Shown here in pieces: positions 1 through 6,832 of a DNA stretch of 12,588 nucleotides. A program made the position numbers and the translations under genes. The number at the start of each line of letters is the position of its first letter. Within the stretch, counting starts at the first letter, position 1. The stretch lies in contig JAURNF010000244.1 of NCBI GenBank assembly GCA_030830285.1, positions 1 through 12,588 on the forward strand, written 5' to 3'. The notes under the pieces are model-generated. The model was not told the DNA's origin, ran no database searches, and saw only the letters and a program-made list of their open reading frames with translations. This DNA comes from Candidatus Kapaibacterium sp. (GTDB lineage Bacteria; Bacteroidota; Ignavibacteria; Kapaibacteriales; Kapaibacteriaceae).

Positions 1-597
1 ACTTCTGTGAGATTCGTGAATGGCGTGTATTCACAGCCATTCCCTATCAATCGCACGATTCGCAATGTGCTGGTTGCAAACAACATCTTCAGTGTCGATC
101 CAGCGGCTGTCAACCCGAGTAGATGGGTGCGCGTTCCTGCGGAGGCCCTACCTGCATTTTCGTATCAGGCGAACTATTGGTGCGCCTCAATCGATGGCAT
201 TGGCGTCTCAAACAACAACGTTGTGGCCTCATGGCTTCCAACATCGGAGCCATCATCGCTCTACCCAGAGGTGACAACTACTCTCCGAGGAGTGGTCTCG
301 CCACTACCGGGTATATCAAGCGATGCGCGAGATGTAGCGCGTGGTGCTCTACAAACAAACGTCGGCGCGTATGAAGATCTATCACTCGTGAGTGTCACGG
401 ACGAGGTTCAACGTGCGCGGATGAATCCAGTTCTCGTTATCGGACCTGCGTTCCGTGTCGCACCTTCTCCAAGGTCACGCATTGTTGACGTCTACGACCT
501 TCAGAGTAGACTGATCGTAAGCGTGTCTGTTCAGTCGGGAGAAGAATGTACAATTCCACTCCACACCACAGCGCCAGTGATTGTTGTACAACGCTGA
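1..597 (+). CDS. C-terminal part of a secreted beta-helix protein with a T9SS-like sorting tail (5' end outside the window)
   Basis: The frame is open to the left edge, so this is the last ~198 residues of a longer protein; the GTG at 7 is only an internal codon. Numbering from that codon, segments such as VLVANNIFSV (21-30) resemble rungs of a right-handed parallel beta-helix (pectin-lyase-like). ARGALQTNVGAYE (111-123) resembles the D..G..R...D(I/V)GAYE end of 'choice-of-anchor Q' beta-helix proteins. The last ~55 residues, with VAPSPRSRIVDVYDLQSRLI (151-170) then short beta-strand-like segments, look like a degenerate T9SS type A sorting domain, lacking the usual PNP and the GxY near the end. 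If so, the protein crosses the inner membrane by Sec, then the outer membrane by T9SS, and stays on the surface. The function of the missing N-terminal part is unknown. The stop codon lies one base from the stop of the opposing arsM gene, with no terminator hairpin between. Confidence 0.6.
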   Translation, partial: TSVRFVNGVYSQPFPINRTIRNVLVANNIFSVDPAAVNPSRWVRVPAEALPAFSYQANYWCASIDGIGVSNNNVVASWLPTSEPSSLYPEVTTTLRGVVSPLPGISSDARDVARGALQTNVGAYEDLSLVSVTDEVQRARMNPVLVIGPAFRVAPSPRSRIVDVYDLQSRLIVSVSVQSGEECTIPLHTTAPVIVVQR

Positions 598-598
598 C

Positions 599-1438
599 TC
601 AGCAGCAGCCTGAACCGGGGGCGCACTGCTCTGTAGGCTTCTCACCATAGACGGTGATGCTCAGGATCCCGGTATCACCACTACGCATTGTGGTGATTTC
701 ATCGTGCGTGAGATAGTTGCCGAGAATATCATCAGGCAGTTCAATGCGTCTTTGTTTTTGCACCGTGATGTTCTGGAAGCCGACCTCTTGCAGTAGTCGC
801 AGGTAGTCGTCCATCTGGATAGCACCTGAAACGCAGCCGGCATACATTTCCGCGTCGTTACGGAGTCCGTCAGGCAGTTCACCCTTCAACACAACATCGC
901 TCACACTGAAATGTCCACCCGGCTTCAGGATGCGATACATTTCTTCGAATGCACGATGCTTGTCTGGTACAAGGTTCAGCACGCAGTTACTGATCACAAC
1001 ATCTGCGCGATTAGCTGCGATAGGCATGTTCTCGATGTCGCCGAGTCGGAACTCAACGTTGTTGAATCCCAGTGCATCGGCATTCTCACGAGCCTTGTCG
1101 ATCATTTGCGGAGTCATGTCCACGCCGATGACTTTGCCAGTTTCACCTGCGATTGCTCGAGCTACGAAGGCATCGTTACCAGCTCCTGATCCGAGATCAA
1201 CAACCACATTACCTTCACGAATCTGCGCGAACTCTGTTGGAACACCACAACCAAGCGCTAGATCAGCGTCAGCCACATAGCCCTTGAGCTTGGTGTAATC
1301 TTCGGAGAAGATGGTGTAGTCGACTGTTGAGCACTCACCTGCTCCACAGCAGGAGGCAGCGTTTTGTTCCTTCGATTGCGCGGCAATCTCGCCGTACTTC
1401 GAACGGACCATGTCTTTGATGTCGGTTGCTGTTTGCAT
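599..1438 (-). CDS. arsM: Arsenite S-adenosylmethionine methyltransferase ArsM
   Basis: Cytosolic enzyme of 279 residues that transfers methyl groups from SAM to As(III), giving methylated and finally volatile arsenicals. The SAM-binding motif I is VVVDLGSGAGNDAFVAR (78-93), followed by the acidic loop VIGVDMTPQMIDKA (103-116). The three cysteines expected to hold arsenite are C64 (ALGCGVP), C152 (SNCVLNLVPDK) and C202 (YAGCVSGA); the 50-residue gap between the last two equals that of the Cyanidioschyzon enzyme as I recall it (C174 and C224). Further cysteine clusters lie at the N terminus (C30, C31, C36) and the C terminus (C272, C278, C279), as in many bacterial ArsMs. The start ATG has AGGTGA three bases upstream (1442-1447 on the complement), overlapping the stop codon of the preceding methyltransferase gene, so the two are probably translationally coupled. 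No ArsR repressor or arsenic efflux gene is in the window. Confidence 0.95.
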   Translation of the reverse strand: MQTATDIKDMVRSKYGEIAAQSKEQNAASCCGAGECSTVDYTIFSEDYTKLKGYVADADLALGCGVPTEFAQIREGNVVVDLGSGAGNDAFVARAIAGETGKVIGVDMTPQMIDKARENADALGFNNVEFRLGDIENMPIAANRADVVISNCVLNLVPDKHRAFEEMYRILKPGGHFSVSDVVLKGELPDGLRNDAEMYAGCVSGAIQMDDYLRLLQEVGFQNITVQKQRRIELPDDILGNYLTHDEITTMRSGDTGILSITVYGEKPTEQCAPGSGCC

Positions 1439-1441
1439 AGA

Positions 1442-2044
1442 TCACCTATTGCGTTGGGCTACAAATTGTACAACGGCGCTTTGTCCGATGTGAAGCGCAC
1501 CTTCATGAATCATCCGCGTGCGTTCGCCGCACACTATGACGTCCAATGCTTCGAAGTCGTGTCGCAGTTGTTGCGCAGACATCATCAATGCAGCAACTGG
1601 TGGACCTCCGGTCTTGAATGACAGTTGATCAACAGTGTACGCTTCGAGAATCACCACACCGTCCATACGTAGTGATGACGTAACAGCATTGTGCACACGT
1701 GAACGAAGATCAGGTGGTAGATGACAGAAGATCGAGACAACGGCATCCCATTGATCGACACCCAAGTCGTAGTCTGCCAAATCAGCATGCACTGTTGTAA
1801 TCATTACGTCGTTGGCCTGCGCCAACGCTAGGGCCTTTTCGAGTCCCACCTGAGATGCGTCAACACTCGTTACGTCGAAGCCCTGCTGCGCCAGAAACAC
1901 GCCGTTTCGGCCCTCTCCATCGGCGAGACAAAGCACCTTTCCACCAGGACGGATGCGGTGATACTCTTCGCGAAGGAAGTCATTTGGCTCCGTGCCATAC
2001 ACGTACTCAGAAGCTGAGTACCGTTCATCCCATTGATTGTTCAT
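1442..2044 (-). CDS. Class I SAM-dependent methyltransferase, TehB/TPMT-like
   Basis: A 200-residue cytosolic methyltransferase. It opens with WDERY (5-9) and YGTEPNDFL (16-24), the N-terminal pattern of TehB and thiopurine-methyltransferase-like proteins. SAM motif I is VLCLADGEGRNGVFLAQQGF (37-56), then the acidic VTSVDAS (58-64). WDAVVSIFCHLPP (99-111) is the motif IV region, and EGALHIGQSAVVQFVA (181-196) closes the sheet. Related enzymes methylate tellurite, selenite or thiol substrates; the substrate here cannot be read from sequence. It is the first gene of a two-gene operon with arsM, only three bases separating stop and next start, which suggests a related role in metalloid handling (inference). 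There is no Shine-Dalgarno sequence before the ATG. Instead a -7-like box TATCATTG ends four bases upstream, so the transcript may be leaderless. Confidence 0.85.
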   Translation of the reverse strand: MNNQWDERYSASEYVYGTEPNDFLREEYHRIRPGGKVLCLADGEGRNGVFLAQQGFDVTSVDASQVGLEKALALAQANDVMITTVHADLADYDLGVDQWDAVVSIFCHLPPDLRSRVHNAVTSSLRMDGVVILEAYTVDQLSFKTGGPPVAALMMSAQQLRHDFEALDVIVCGERTRMIHEGALHIGQSAVVQFVAQRNR

Positions 2045-2048
2045 ACTG

Positions 2049-2078
2049 CAATGATACGGGGCATACTACCGAAACAAA
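2049..2078 (-). promoter_or_regulatory. Putative Bacteroidota-type promoter of the methyltransferase-arsM operon
   Basis: On the minus strand, TTTG (complement of 2075-2078) is followed by 18 bases and then TATCATTG (complement of 2049-2056), which matches the Bacteroidota -7 consensus TAnnTTTG in all but one fixed position; -33 TTTG or TTG is the usual partner at about this spacing. Four bases (CAGT) separate the box from the ATG at 2044, so transcription would start at or next to the start codon. The TTTG is also part of the T-rich tail of the neighbouring terminator. Confidence 0.45.
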
Positions 2079-2109
2079 TGCGGCTACACCCCATAGGGAT
2101 GTAGCCGCA
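2072..2109 (-). terminator. Intrinsic terminator of the Oar-like receptor gene
   Basis: A perfect 10-bp inverted repeat (2079-2088 TGCGGCTACA with 2100-2109 TGTAGCCGCA) surrounds an 11-base centre that can add three further C-G pairs. Read on the minus strand it begins 22 bases after the receptor stop codon and is followed by TTTGTTT, the arrangement of a rho-independent terminator. On the plus strand no T-tract follows, so it works for the minus strand only. Confidence 0.85.
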
Positions 2110-2131
2110 ATGAACGATTGAGTCAGTTCTC

Positions 2132-5100
2132 TTAGAACGAGTAACGCACGCCCACTTGAAGCTGATAGCGTGAAAGGAGGTCATCGTAGCCATACGGATT
2201 CTTCTTATCCGTGTAGCTAAAGATCGGGGTACCAACAGCAGCATTTGCTGTTCCATCCTGGACCATTGTTGGTGTTACAAGTCCCTCAAAGCGAAGGAGA
2301 AGATCACGGTTGTTATTCACTGTTTGTACTCGACCCCATGTATTGTTCACGAGGTTCAGGAAGTTGATGCAGTCGACTGTGATCTCGAGACGATGTCCCT
2401 CGACAAATGGATTTGGAATCTCTTGTGCCAAACGAAGGTCAAGCTGATGTACGAATGGCTCACGTGCTGAGAAACGTTCGGCAATCTGACCGCGCACTGT
2501 AGAGAGATACGGATCACGATCGATGTATGAGTTGAACTGTGAGTACGTTGTCGCGGACGAGCGAGCAAGCGAGTCACGACGGTTTGCACCACTTCCAAGC
2601 GTAACCACACGACCAAGGAGAATGTCGCTGTTGTCCTTCGGTACGTACATCAGGTCGTTTTCTGTCTGACCATCCGCATTCAAGTCGCCATCATACACGT
2701 ACGAGAATGGACGACCCGAGCGAAGCTCATAGAAGGCACTGATTGTTGTTGCATAACCACCACCGTACTCAAAGCGCTTGCTGAGCGATACGACGAAGCG
2801 GTGAGGAATGTCGAAGAGCGATGGTGTTACAGGAAGTTCGTTTGGATTGTCTGGCGTGTGGTTAAAGCGCCACTGAGAGATTGCCTGTGACGAAAGTCCG
2901 GAGTTCTGATCGAATGAACGTCCATAGGTGTAGAACACACTCGCAAACCATCCAGATTCGAAGTTCTTCTTTGCTTGGGCCGAGAACATGTAGCTGTAGC
3001 CCTGCGACGTGTTGCCAAGCTGGATGATGTTAGTAAATGGTCCGCTACCAAACGAACCAACCTGTGTGCGTGGCGTTGTGTTCCGTCCGCTATATGTACC
3101 GTACACGCCTCGACCGCCCGGGAGGCGCGAGCCGAGCGCAGTTGTATCACGACGGTCGCCAAGGTTGATGTCGCGATAGTAGATGTCATTGAGATTGCGA
3201 GAGTAGAGACCTTCAAGCGTTACAAACAACCCGTCTGCTACTTCCTTATCAACAGCTGCATCAATACGAAGCGACTGTGGCATCTTGAAGTCAGGCGCAG
3301 TTACGTTGAGTTCTGTGATATTGCCGACGCGCTTGTAGAAGCTTGAGTCGAGTGGATTAAGATTCGGATCAAATCGAAGCGTGTCTGTCGATGTTGTTCG
3401 CACATCAAGACGTGCCACCTCAACACCGGTGTTGGAATACTGATTCGAGATCCACACGAACGGGATACGACCCGTGAAGATGCCAATACCGCCACGAATT
3501 TGCCATGGCTTCTCATCATCGCTCGACCAGTTGAAGCCGAGGCGTGGAGAGAAGAGGACGGTGCTTCCTGGCAGAACACTCGTGTTCAGACCAAGTGCTT
3601 GGCCCGCAAGTGCAGATGTTGCGTTATAGCGAATAGTGTCCGCTGTTGGGTTGTACGATGCCTTGTCGAAGAACAACGGCATGTCGGCACGAAGACCGAG
3701 TGTGACACGGAGGCGATCGGTGACTTCCCACTCGTCCTGCACATAAAAGCCAAGCTGCGCCGTTGAGAAGCGTGCTGCCCAGTCTGATGCAAAGCCAGGA
3801 CGTGCAAACGAGTACTGGAGGCGTGCGCCGATACCGTTGCGGAAGTCATTGAGCGAGTTAAAGCTCCATGTTCCAGCATTATCACGGATGAACAAGTTTT
3901 CAAATGTGAAGAACTCATTCTGTGTACCGACTGTAAATGTGTGTGCACCCATCGTATAGGTGAAGTTGTCCGTGATTTCGATCACGTCTGTGCTGAGACG
4001 ATTGCGCAGCGAGAAGTTCTCTGCACCTGCACTGATGTTGATACCCGTAATGCGTGAGTCTGAAATCGAGATTGATGGGAAACGGTCACCGGCGATATCG
4101 CGGAAATCGCGAATCGTCGTGTAGCCAACAATCACTTCATTCGACATTTCAGGAGAGAGTACCGAGTTCAATTGAAGCACAGTGCTGTTCGCCTGACTAT
4201 TGAATGTGTACATGCGGTTCCCGAACAGCACACCAGTACGCGATGGGTTATAGATGTCATCACTCGCATCAACGAAGTTGTGACGCAGGGTAAGACGGTG
4301 GGCATCACTGATGTTCCAGTCAAAGCGACCAAAGATCTTAGTGCTTGGACGATTGACTTCTTGATTGTCGATGACGCCTGGATTGTATCCGTAGCGCGAC
4401 TGAAGAATCTCACCCACTGTGTCAGCAATTGAGCGCACAAGTGGATTGAGTGTGCCGTTCTGTTGGAATGCAAGCTGTGGCTTTGGCTGTGTACGTCCTG
4501 TCTTCTCGACATTGAGGAACATGAACAACTTGTCCGGAATAATTGGTCCGCCAACACGCGCACCAACCTGATACTCCGAAAACGAAGAGAATGGTGTTCG
4601 GATCGTTGTGTCGCGATACTCACCAACTGGAAGAGCTGCTCCATCAGTGCCGCGAGACAAATAATTGGTTGAGACGAGATCGCCAATCATATTCTGATTG
4701 CGGAAGAAACCATATGCAGATCCCGTCCATGTATTGGTACCGCTACGTGTTACAGCATTGATACCACCACCTGTGAAACGACCTTGACGGACATCGTATG
4801 GTGCCACAAGCACTTGGAACTCTTCGATAGCGTCAAGTGAGATAGGCGTTACGTTGGCACTGCTACCTGGCGTGCCATTCGATCCCAAACCAAACAGGTC
4901 GTTGTATTGCGTACCGTCAATCTGCACATTGTTGTAGCGGTTGTTGCGGCCACCGATTGACGTACCGCCTCCTGCAGATGATGACTGCGGAGTAAAGCGG
5001 ACAAAGTCTTGGAAGTTTCGAGAGATGGTAGGAAACGCAGCGATAACACGATCATCAACTTCTGTTGATGCACCTGTACGTCCCGATTGAATTGTTGACT

Positions 5101-5470
5101 GGGCTCCAACAACGGTCACGGTCTTGCCTGTTACGGCGCCTTCCTTGAGAACAACGTCGACCCGGCGGTTCTCCGCGAGCTGCAGTTTCTCGATCTTCAA
5201 GGAAAAGTCTTGCTTACCAACCAACTTTACTGTCAGCGTGTACGGTCCACCAACACGCAAGGATGTAAGTGTATACCGTCCGTCCTTTCGAGCATACGTA
5301 CCTACCGTAGTCTTCGTAGGCTGGTGAACCATTGTGACAGATGCGCCAGCGAGAGCTTGCCCACCCTCGTCTTTGACCACACCATAAACACCAGCTGTTG
5401 TGGTTACTTGTGCGGTAACACCTGAACACACAAGAACCAGCGTGAGAAGAAGTACCCCAAAACGATGCAT
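2132..5470 (-). CDS. Oar-like TonB-dependent outer-membrane receptor with N-terminal carboxypeptidase-regulatory-like domain
   Basis: A large outer-membrane beta-barrel, 1112 residues from the chosen start. Residues below count from the longer start at 5476. A signal peptide (about 1-23, cleaved after VTAQ) leads to a CarboxypepD_reg-like beta-sandwich (about 28-112, GVVKDEGGQALAGASVTMV). The plug domain (about 120-250) contains IGGRNNRYNNVQIDG (174-188) and DAIEEFQVLVAPYDVRQGRF (215-234), both hallmarks of the Oar/OmpA-related branch of TonB receptors. The rest is a long barrel rich in aromatic/polar alternation, ending QVGVRYSF with the terminal Phe required for Bam-mediated insertion. Oar-type receptors take up or move large substrates; the ligand here is unknown. 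The start at 5470 (Met3 of the longer form) is preferred because GGGGG (5477-5481) lies six bases upstream of it but directly abuts the other ATG. The gene seems to stand alone, with a terminator behind it and no SusD partner beside it. Confidence 0.9.
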   Translation of the reverse strand: MHRFGVLLLTLVLVCSGVTAQVTTTAGVYGVVKDEGGQALAGASVTMVHQPTKTTVGTYARKDGRYTLTSLRVGGPYTLTVKLVGKQDFSLKIEKLQLAENRRVDVVLKEGAVTGKTVTVVGAQSTIQSGRTGASTEVDDRVIAAFPTISRNFQDFVRFTPQSSSAGGGTSIGGRNNRYNNVQIDGTQYNDLFGLGSNGTPGSSANVTPISLDAIEEFQVLVAPYDVRQGRFTGGGINAVTRSGTNTWTGSAYGFFRNQNMIGDLVSTNYLSRGTDGAALPVGEYRDTTIRTPFSSFSEYQVGARVGGPIIPDKLFMFLNVEKTGRTQPKPQLAFQQNGTLNPLVRSIADTVGEILQSRYGYNPGVIDNQEVNRPSTKIFGRFDWNISDAHRLTLRHNFVDASDDIYNPSRTGVLFGNRMYTFNSQANSTVLQLNSVLSPEMSNEVIVGYTTIRDFRDIAGDRFPSISISDSRITGINISAGAENFSLRNRLSTDVIEITDNFTYTMGAHTFTVGTQNEFFTFENLFIRDNAGTWSFNSLNDFRNGIGARLQYSFARPGFASDWAARFSTAQLGFYVQDEWEVTDRLRVTLGLRADMPLFFDKASYNPTADTIRYNATSALAGQALGLNTSVLPGSTVLFSPRLGFNWSSDDEKPWQIRGGIGIFTGRIPFVWISNQYSNTGVEVARLDVRTTSTDTLRFDPNLNPLDSSFYKRVGNITELNVTAPDFKMPQSLRIDAAVDKEVADGLFVTLEGLYSRNLNDIYYRDINLGDRRDTTALGSRLPGGRGVYGTYSGRNTTPRTQVGSFGSGPFTNIIQLGNTSQGYSYMFSAQAKKNFESGWFASVFYTYGRSFDQNSGLSSQAISQWRFNHTPDNPNELPVTPSLFDIPHRFVVSLSKRFEYGGGYATTISAFYELRSGRPFSYVYDGDLNADGQTENDLMYVPKDNSDILLGRVVTLGSGANRRDSLARSSATTYSQFNSYIDRDPYLSTVRGQIAERFSAREPFVHQLDLRLAQEIPNPFVEGHRLEITVDCINFLNLVNNTWGRVQTVNNNRDLLLRFEGLVTPTMVQDGTANAAVGTPIFSYTDKKNPYGYDDLLSRYQLQVGVRYSF

Positions 5471-5481
5471 ACGCATCCCCC
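5468..5481 (-). promoter_or_regulatory. G-rich Shine-Dalgarno deciding the Oar-like receptor start
   Basis: On the minus strand GGGGG (complement of 5477-5481) is followed directly by ATGCGTATG. The first ATG (5476) has no spacer; the second (5470) has a normal six-base spacer. This favours initiation at 5470, removing two residues and leaving an ordinary signal peptide beginning MHRFGVLLL. Confidence 0.5.
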
Positions 5482-5557
5482 GTTGAAATGCGGAAAAACA
5501 GTTATGCGAAACTCGGAATTCTTCTGGATTGTAGGTTGCAGTTTAATGCAATGGTAA

Positions 5558-6322
5558 TCAGCTGCAGGCCCCTTGCACAGCACTCCAGAGGTCAAGGCGC
5601 CATTGGAGTGCCTTCTCTGCTGCTACACGTGCTTCTTCGAGGCGGACGGGATCGTCGCCGCAGAGGAGTTCGACCATTCGGATGGCGAGTGGACCATGAT
5701 GGTCGCCATCAACATCGATGTGACGCTGGAGGTAGTATCGTAGATCTTCCACATCAACACGCTCGCCGCCCTTGGCAACGTGATCAAGCATGCCGAGGAA
5801 CATCGTTGGGATCACATCCTCGCGTCCGTACGTGAATACGCTCGCGATTTCATGGGGCTTACCGCGCTCGATGATGCTCATTGTGCCCTGTACAAATGCA
5901 ACACATGCGCTTGGTGCGCCTGCAGTAGGAAGAGCATCCTTCCATGATTGACCGTTGCGAAGTGCATCAATGAATGTATCGATGGCAGTTGTTGATGCCC
6001 CGAGACCCTTCATCGCAGAGCGATACATTTCGAAGTGACTCATCCGGACGCCGTGACGGTCCACATCGCTCTCCTCACCCACCACGATTTCGTTGATCAG
6101 AAAGCGTGTTTCCGGATCGCCCGTGGGTATCCATGGAGTTTCAACACATGTAAGATGGCGCTGCAGCGATTTGAGCAGCGACATAAAGTCCCACACAGCC
6201 CAAACATGGTATTCCATGAACGTAGCCAGTGCCGAGGCCGTTGTCAGACGCTCGTACATGGGGTGGTGTTCAAGTTGAGCACGAAGTTCTGCGGTCTGAT
6301 CAAGGATTGCTGGGTTTTGCAT
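5558..6322 (-). CDS. DUF3050 family protein with a heme-oxygenase-like diiron oxidase pattern
   Basis: 254 residues from the ATG at 6322, matching the DUF3050 family over its whole length. Recognisable family blocks are HHPMYERL (19-26), FMEYHVWAVWDFMSLLKSLQ (35-54), LTCVETPWIP (57-66), INEIVVGEESD (76-86), SHFEMY (95-100), FTYGREDVIPTMF (163-175) and YYLQRHIDVDGDHHGPLA (197-214). It should be a soluble, all-helical cytosolic protein. E168 followed 33 residues later by H201-x3-D205-x2-H208 resembles the metal-ligand pattern of heme-oxygenase-like diiron oxidases (CADD, UndA and BesC relatives); E37, H39, E83, E84, H96 and E98 are candidates for the other ligands. The substrate is unknown. The longer frame starting at 6469 is rejected, because it would run 91 bases through the divergent lipoprotein gene and adds nothing of the family. 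AAGGGGG lies just one base before the chosen ATG. Confidence 0.85.
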   Translation of the reverse strand: MQNPAILDQTAELRAQLEHHPMYERLTTASALATFMEYHVWAVWDFMSLLKSLQRHLTCVETPWIPTGDPETRFLINEIVVGEESDVDRHGVRMSHFEMYRSAMKGLGASTTAIDTFIDALRNGQSWKDALPTAGAPSACVAFVQGTMSIIERGKPHEIASVFTYGREDVIPTMFLGMLDHVAKGGERVDVEDLRYYLQRHIDVDGDHHGPLAIRMVELLCGDDPVRLEEARVAAEKALQWRLDLWSAVQGACS

Positions 6323-6330
6323 GCCCCCTT

Positions 6331-6360
6331 GAACGATAAGCACGTTTTCCAAGTTCCAAA
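6331..6360 (-). promoter_or_regulatory. Putative promoter of the DUF3050 gene, overlapping the divergent lipoprotein promoter
   Basis: On the minus strand TTTG (complement of 6357-6360), an 18-base spacer and TATCGTTC (complement of 6331-6338) give the same -33/-7 spacing as the arsM-operon promoter, with two mismatches to TAnnTTTG. The spacer overlaps that of the opposite-facing promoter, so the two polymerases would compete. Confidence 0.3.
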
Positions 6361-6374
6361 ACAGCGTATACTTG
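6345..6374 (+). promoter_or_regulatory. Putative promoter of the small lipoprotein gene
   Basis: TTTT (6345-6348), an 18-base spacer and TATACTTG (6367-6374, one mismatch to TAnnTTTG) are followed by CCGT and then the ATG at 6379. The geometry is identical to that before the 1442-2044 methyltransferase gene and implies a leaderless or nearly leaderless transcript. There is no Shine-Dalgarno sequence before this start. Confidence 0.4.
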
Positions 6375-6378
6375 CCGT

Positions 6379-6816
6379 ATGAAACACCTTTTCCTTGCAA
6401 TCGCCGTTGCAGCATTGCTTGCTGCATGTTCATCAGAAACTGTCGATCCAACGCCGGATCCCAATCCAACGGATACCGTGAGTGGAGCGGATACGACGTT
6501 CGTACAACAACTGGCCGATACCGTTGCTATCGACATCTGGAAGGGCAACAGTACCTACCTGAAGAGCTACCCCGTCTACTTGGCGCGACCATCCAAGTTG
6601 CAGCATGATATCACGTTCTCAAGCCTCAAGGGGCTCACATCGGGTAGCGTGACCGTCTCTGTGATGAAGAATGAAGAGACGCTGTGGCAGCACACGTTTA
6701 CGACCGATTCAACAACGTGGAACGTGACGGGTCAAGCCCAAGGATCTATCAGCACGATTAAGGTCCAATCGTCCAAGGCTACAGGTCGCATCGAAGGCCG
6801 TATCATCGGACGCTAA
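6379..6816 (+). CDS. Small lipoprotein of unknown function
   Basis: 145 residues. MKHLFLAIAVAALLAAC is a type II signal peptide with lipobox LAAC, so C17 would be lipidated and the mature protein anchored to the inner or outer membrane. After the cysteine comes a short, acidic, proline-rich linker (SSETVDPTPDPNPTD, 18-32), typical of Bacteroidota lipoproteins. The remaining ~110 residues, rich in Thr, Ser and Val, suggest a single beta-sandwich domain (for example GSVTVSVMKNEETLWQHTF, 89-107). I recognise no family. It is transcribed divergently from the DUF3050 gene, 56 bases away, and converges on the cystatin-like lipoprotein gene with 16 bases between stop codons and no visible terminator. 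Confidence 0.8.
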   Translation: MKHLFLAIAVAALLAACSSETVDPTPDPNPTDTVSGADTTFVQQLADTVAIDIWKGNSTYLKSYPVYLARPSKLQHDITFSSLKGLTSGSVTVSVMKNEETLWQHTFTTDSTTWNVTGQAQGSISTIKVQSSKATGRIEGRIIGR

Positions 6817-6832
6817 CGAACGTACACCAAAC

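Noticed and set aside
4168..4686. 172-residue frame on the minus strand inside the receptor gene, and other long frames at 911-1189, 2827-3216, 3586-3948 and 9707-10096
   Set aside because: They are shadows of the strong coding frames: biased composition (Ser/Arg/His-rich), no family resemblance, no ribosome-binding sites.
2132..5476. Reading the receptor signal as a lipoprotein signal because of Cys in LVLVC
   Set aside because: The sequence around the Cys is still hydrophobic core and lacks a proper lipobox; cleavage after VTAQ fits a Sec signal peptide of an outer-membrane barrel.
5536..5551. Small inverted repeat TTGCA-N6-TGCAA before the Oar-like receptor gene
   Set aside because: Only five base pairs, no second copy, no T-tract and no clear promoter beside it. 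The same 81-base gap holds a weak TTACCA-N18-TACAAT match on the minus strand that I do not trust either.
6323..6469. Longer DUF3050 reading frame starting at 6469
   Set aside because: It would run through the start of the divergent lipoprotein gene and adds 49 residues with no family resemblance; the family match begins just after the ATG at 6322.
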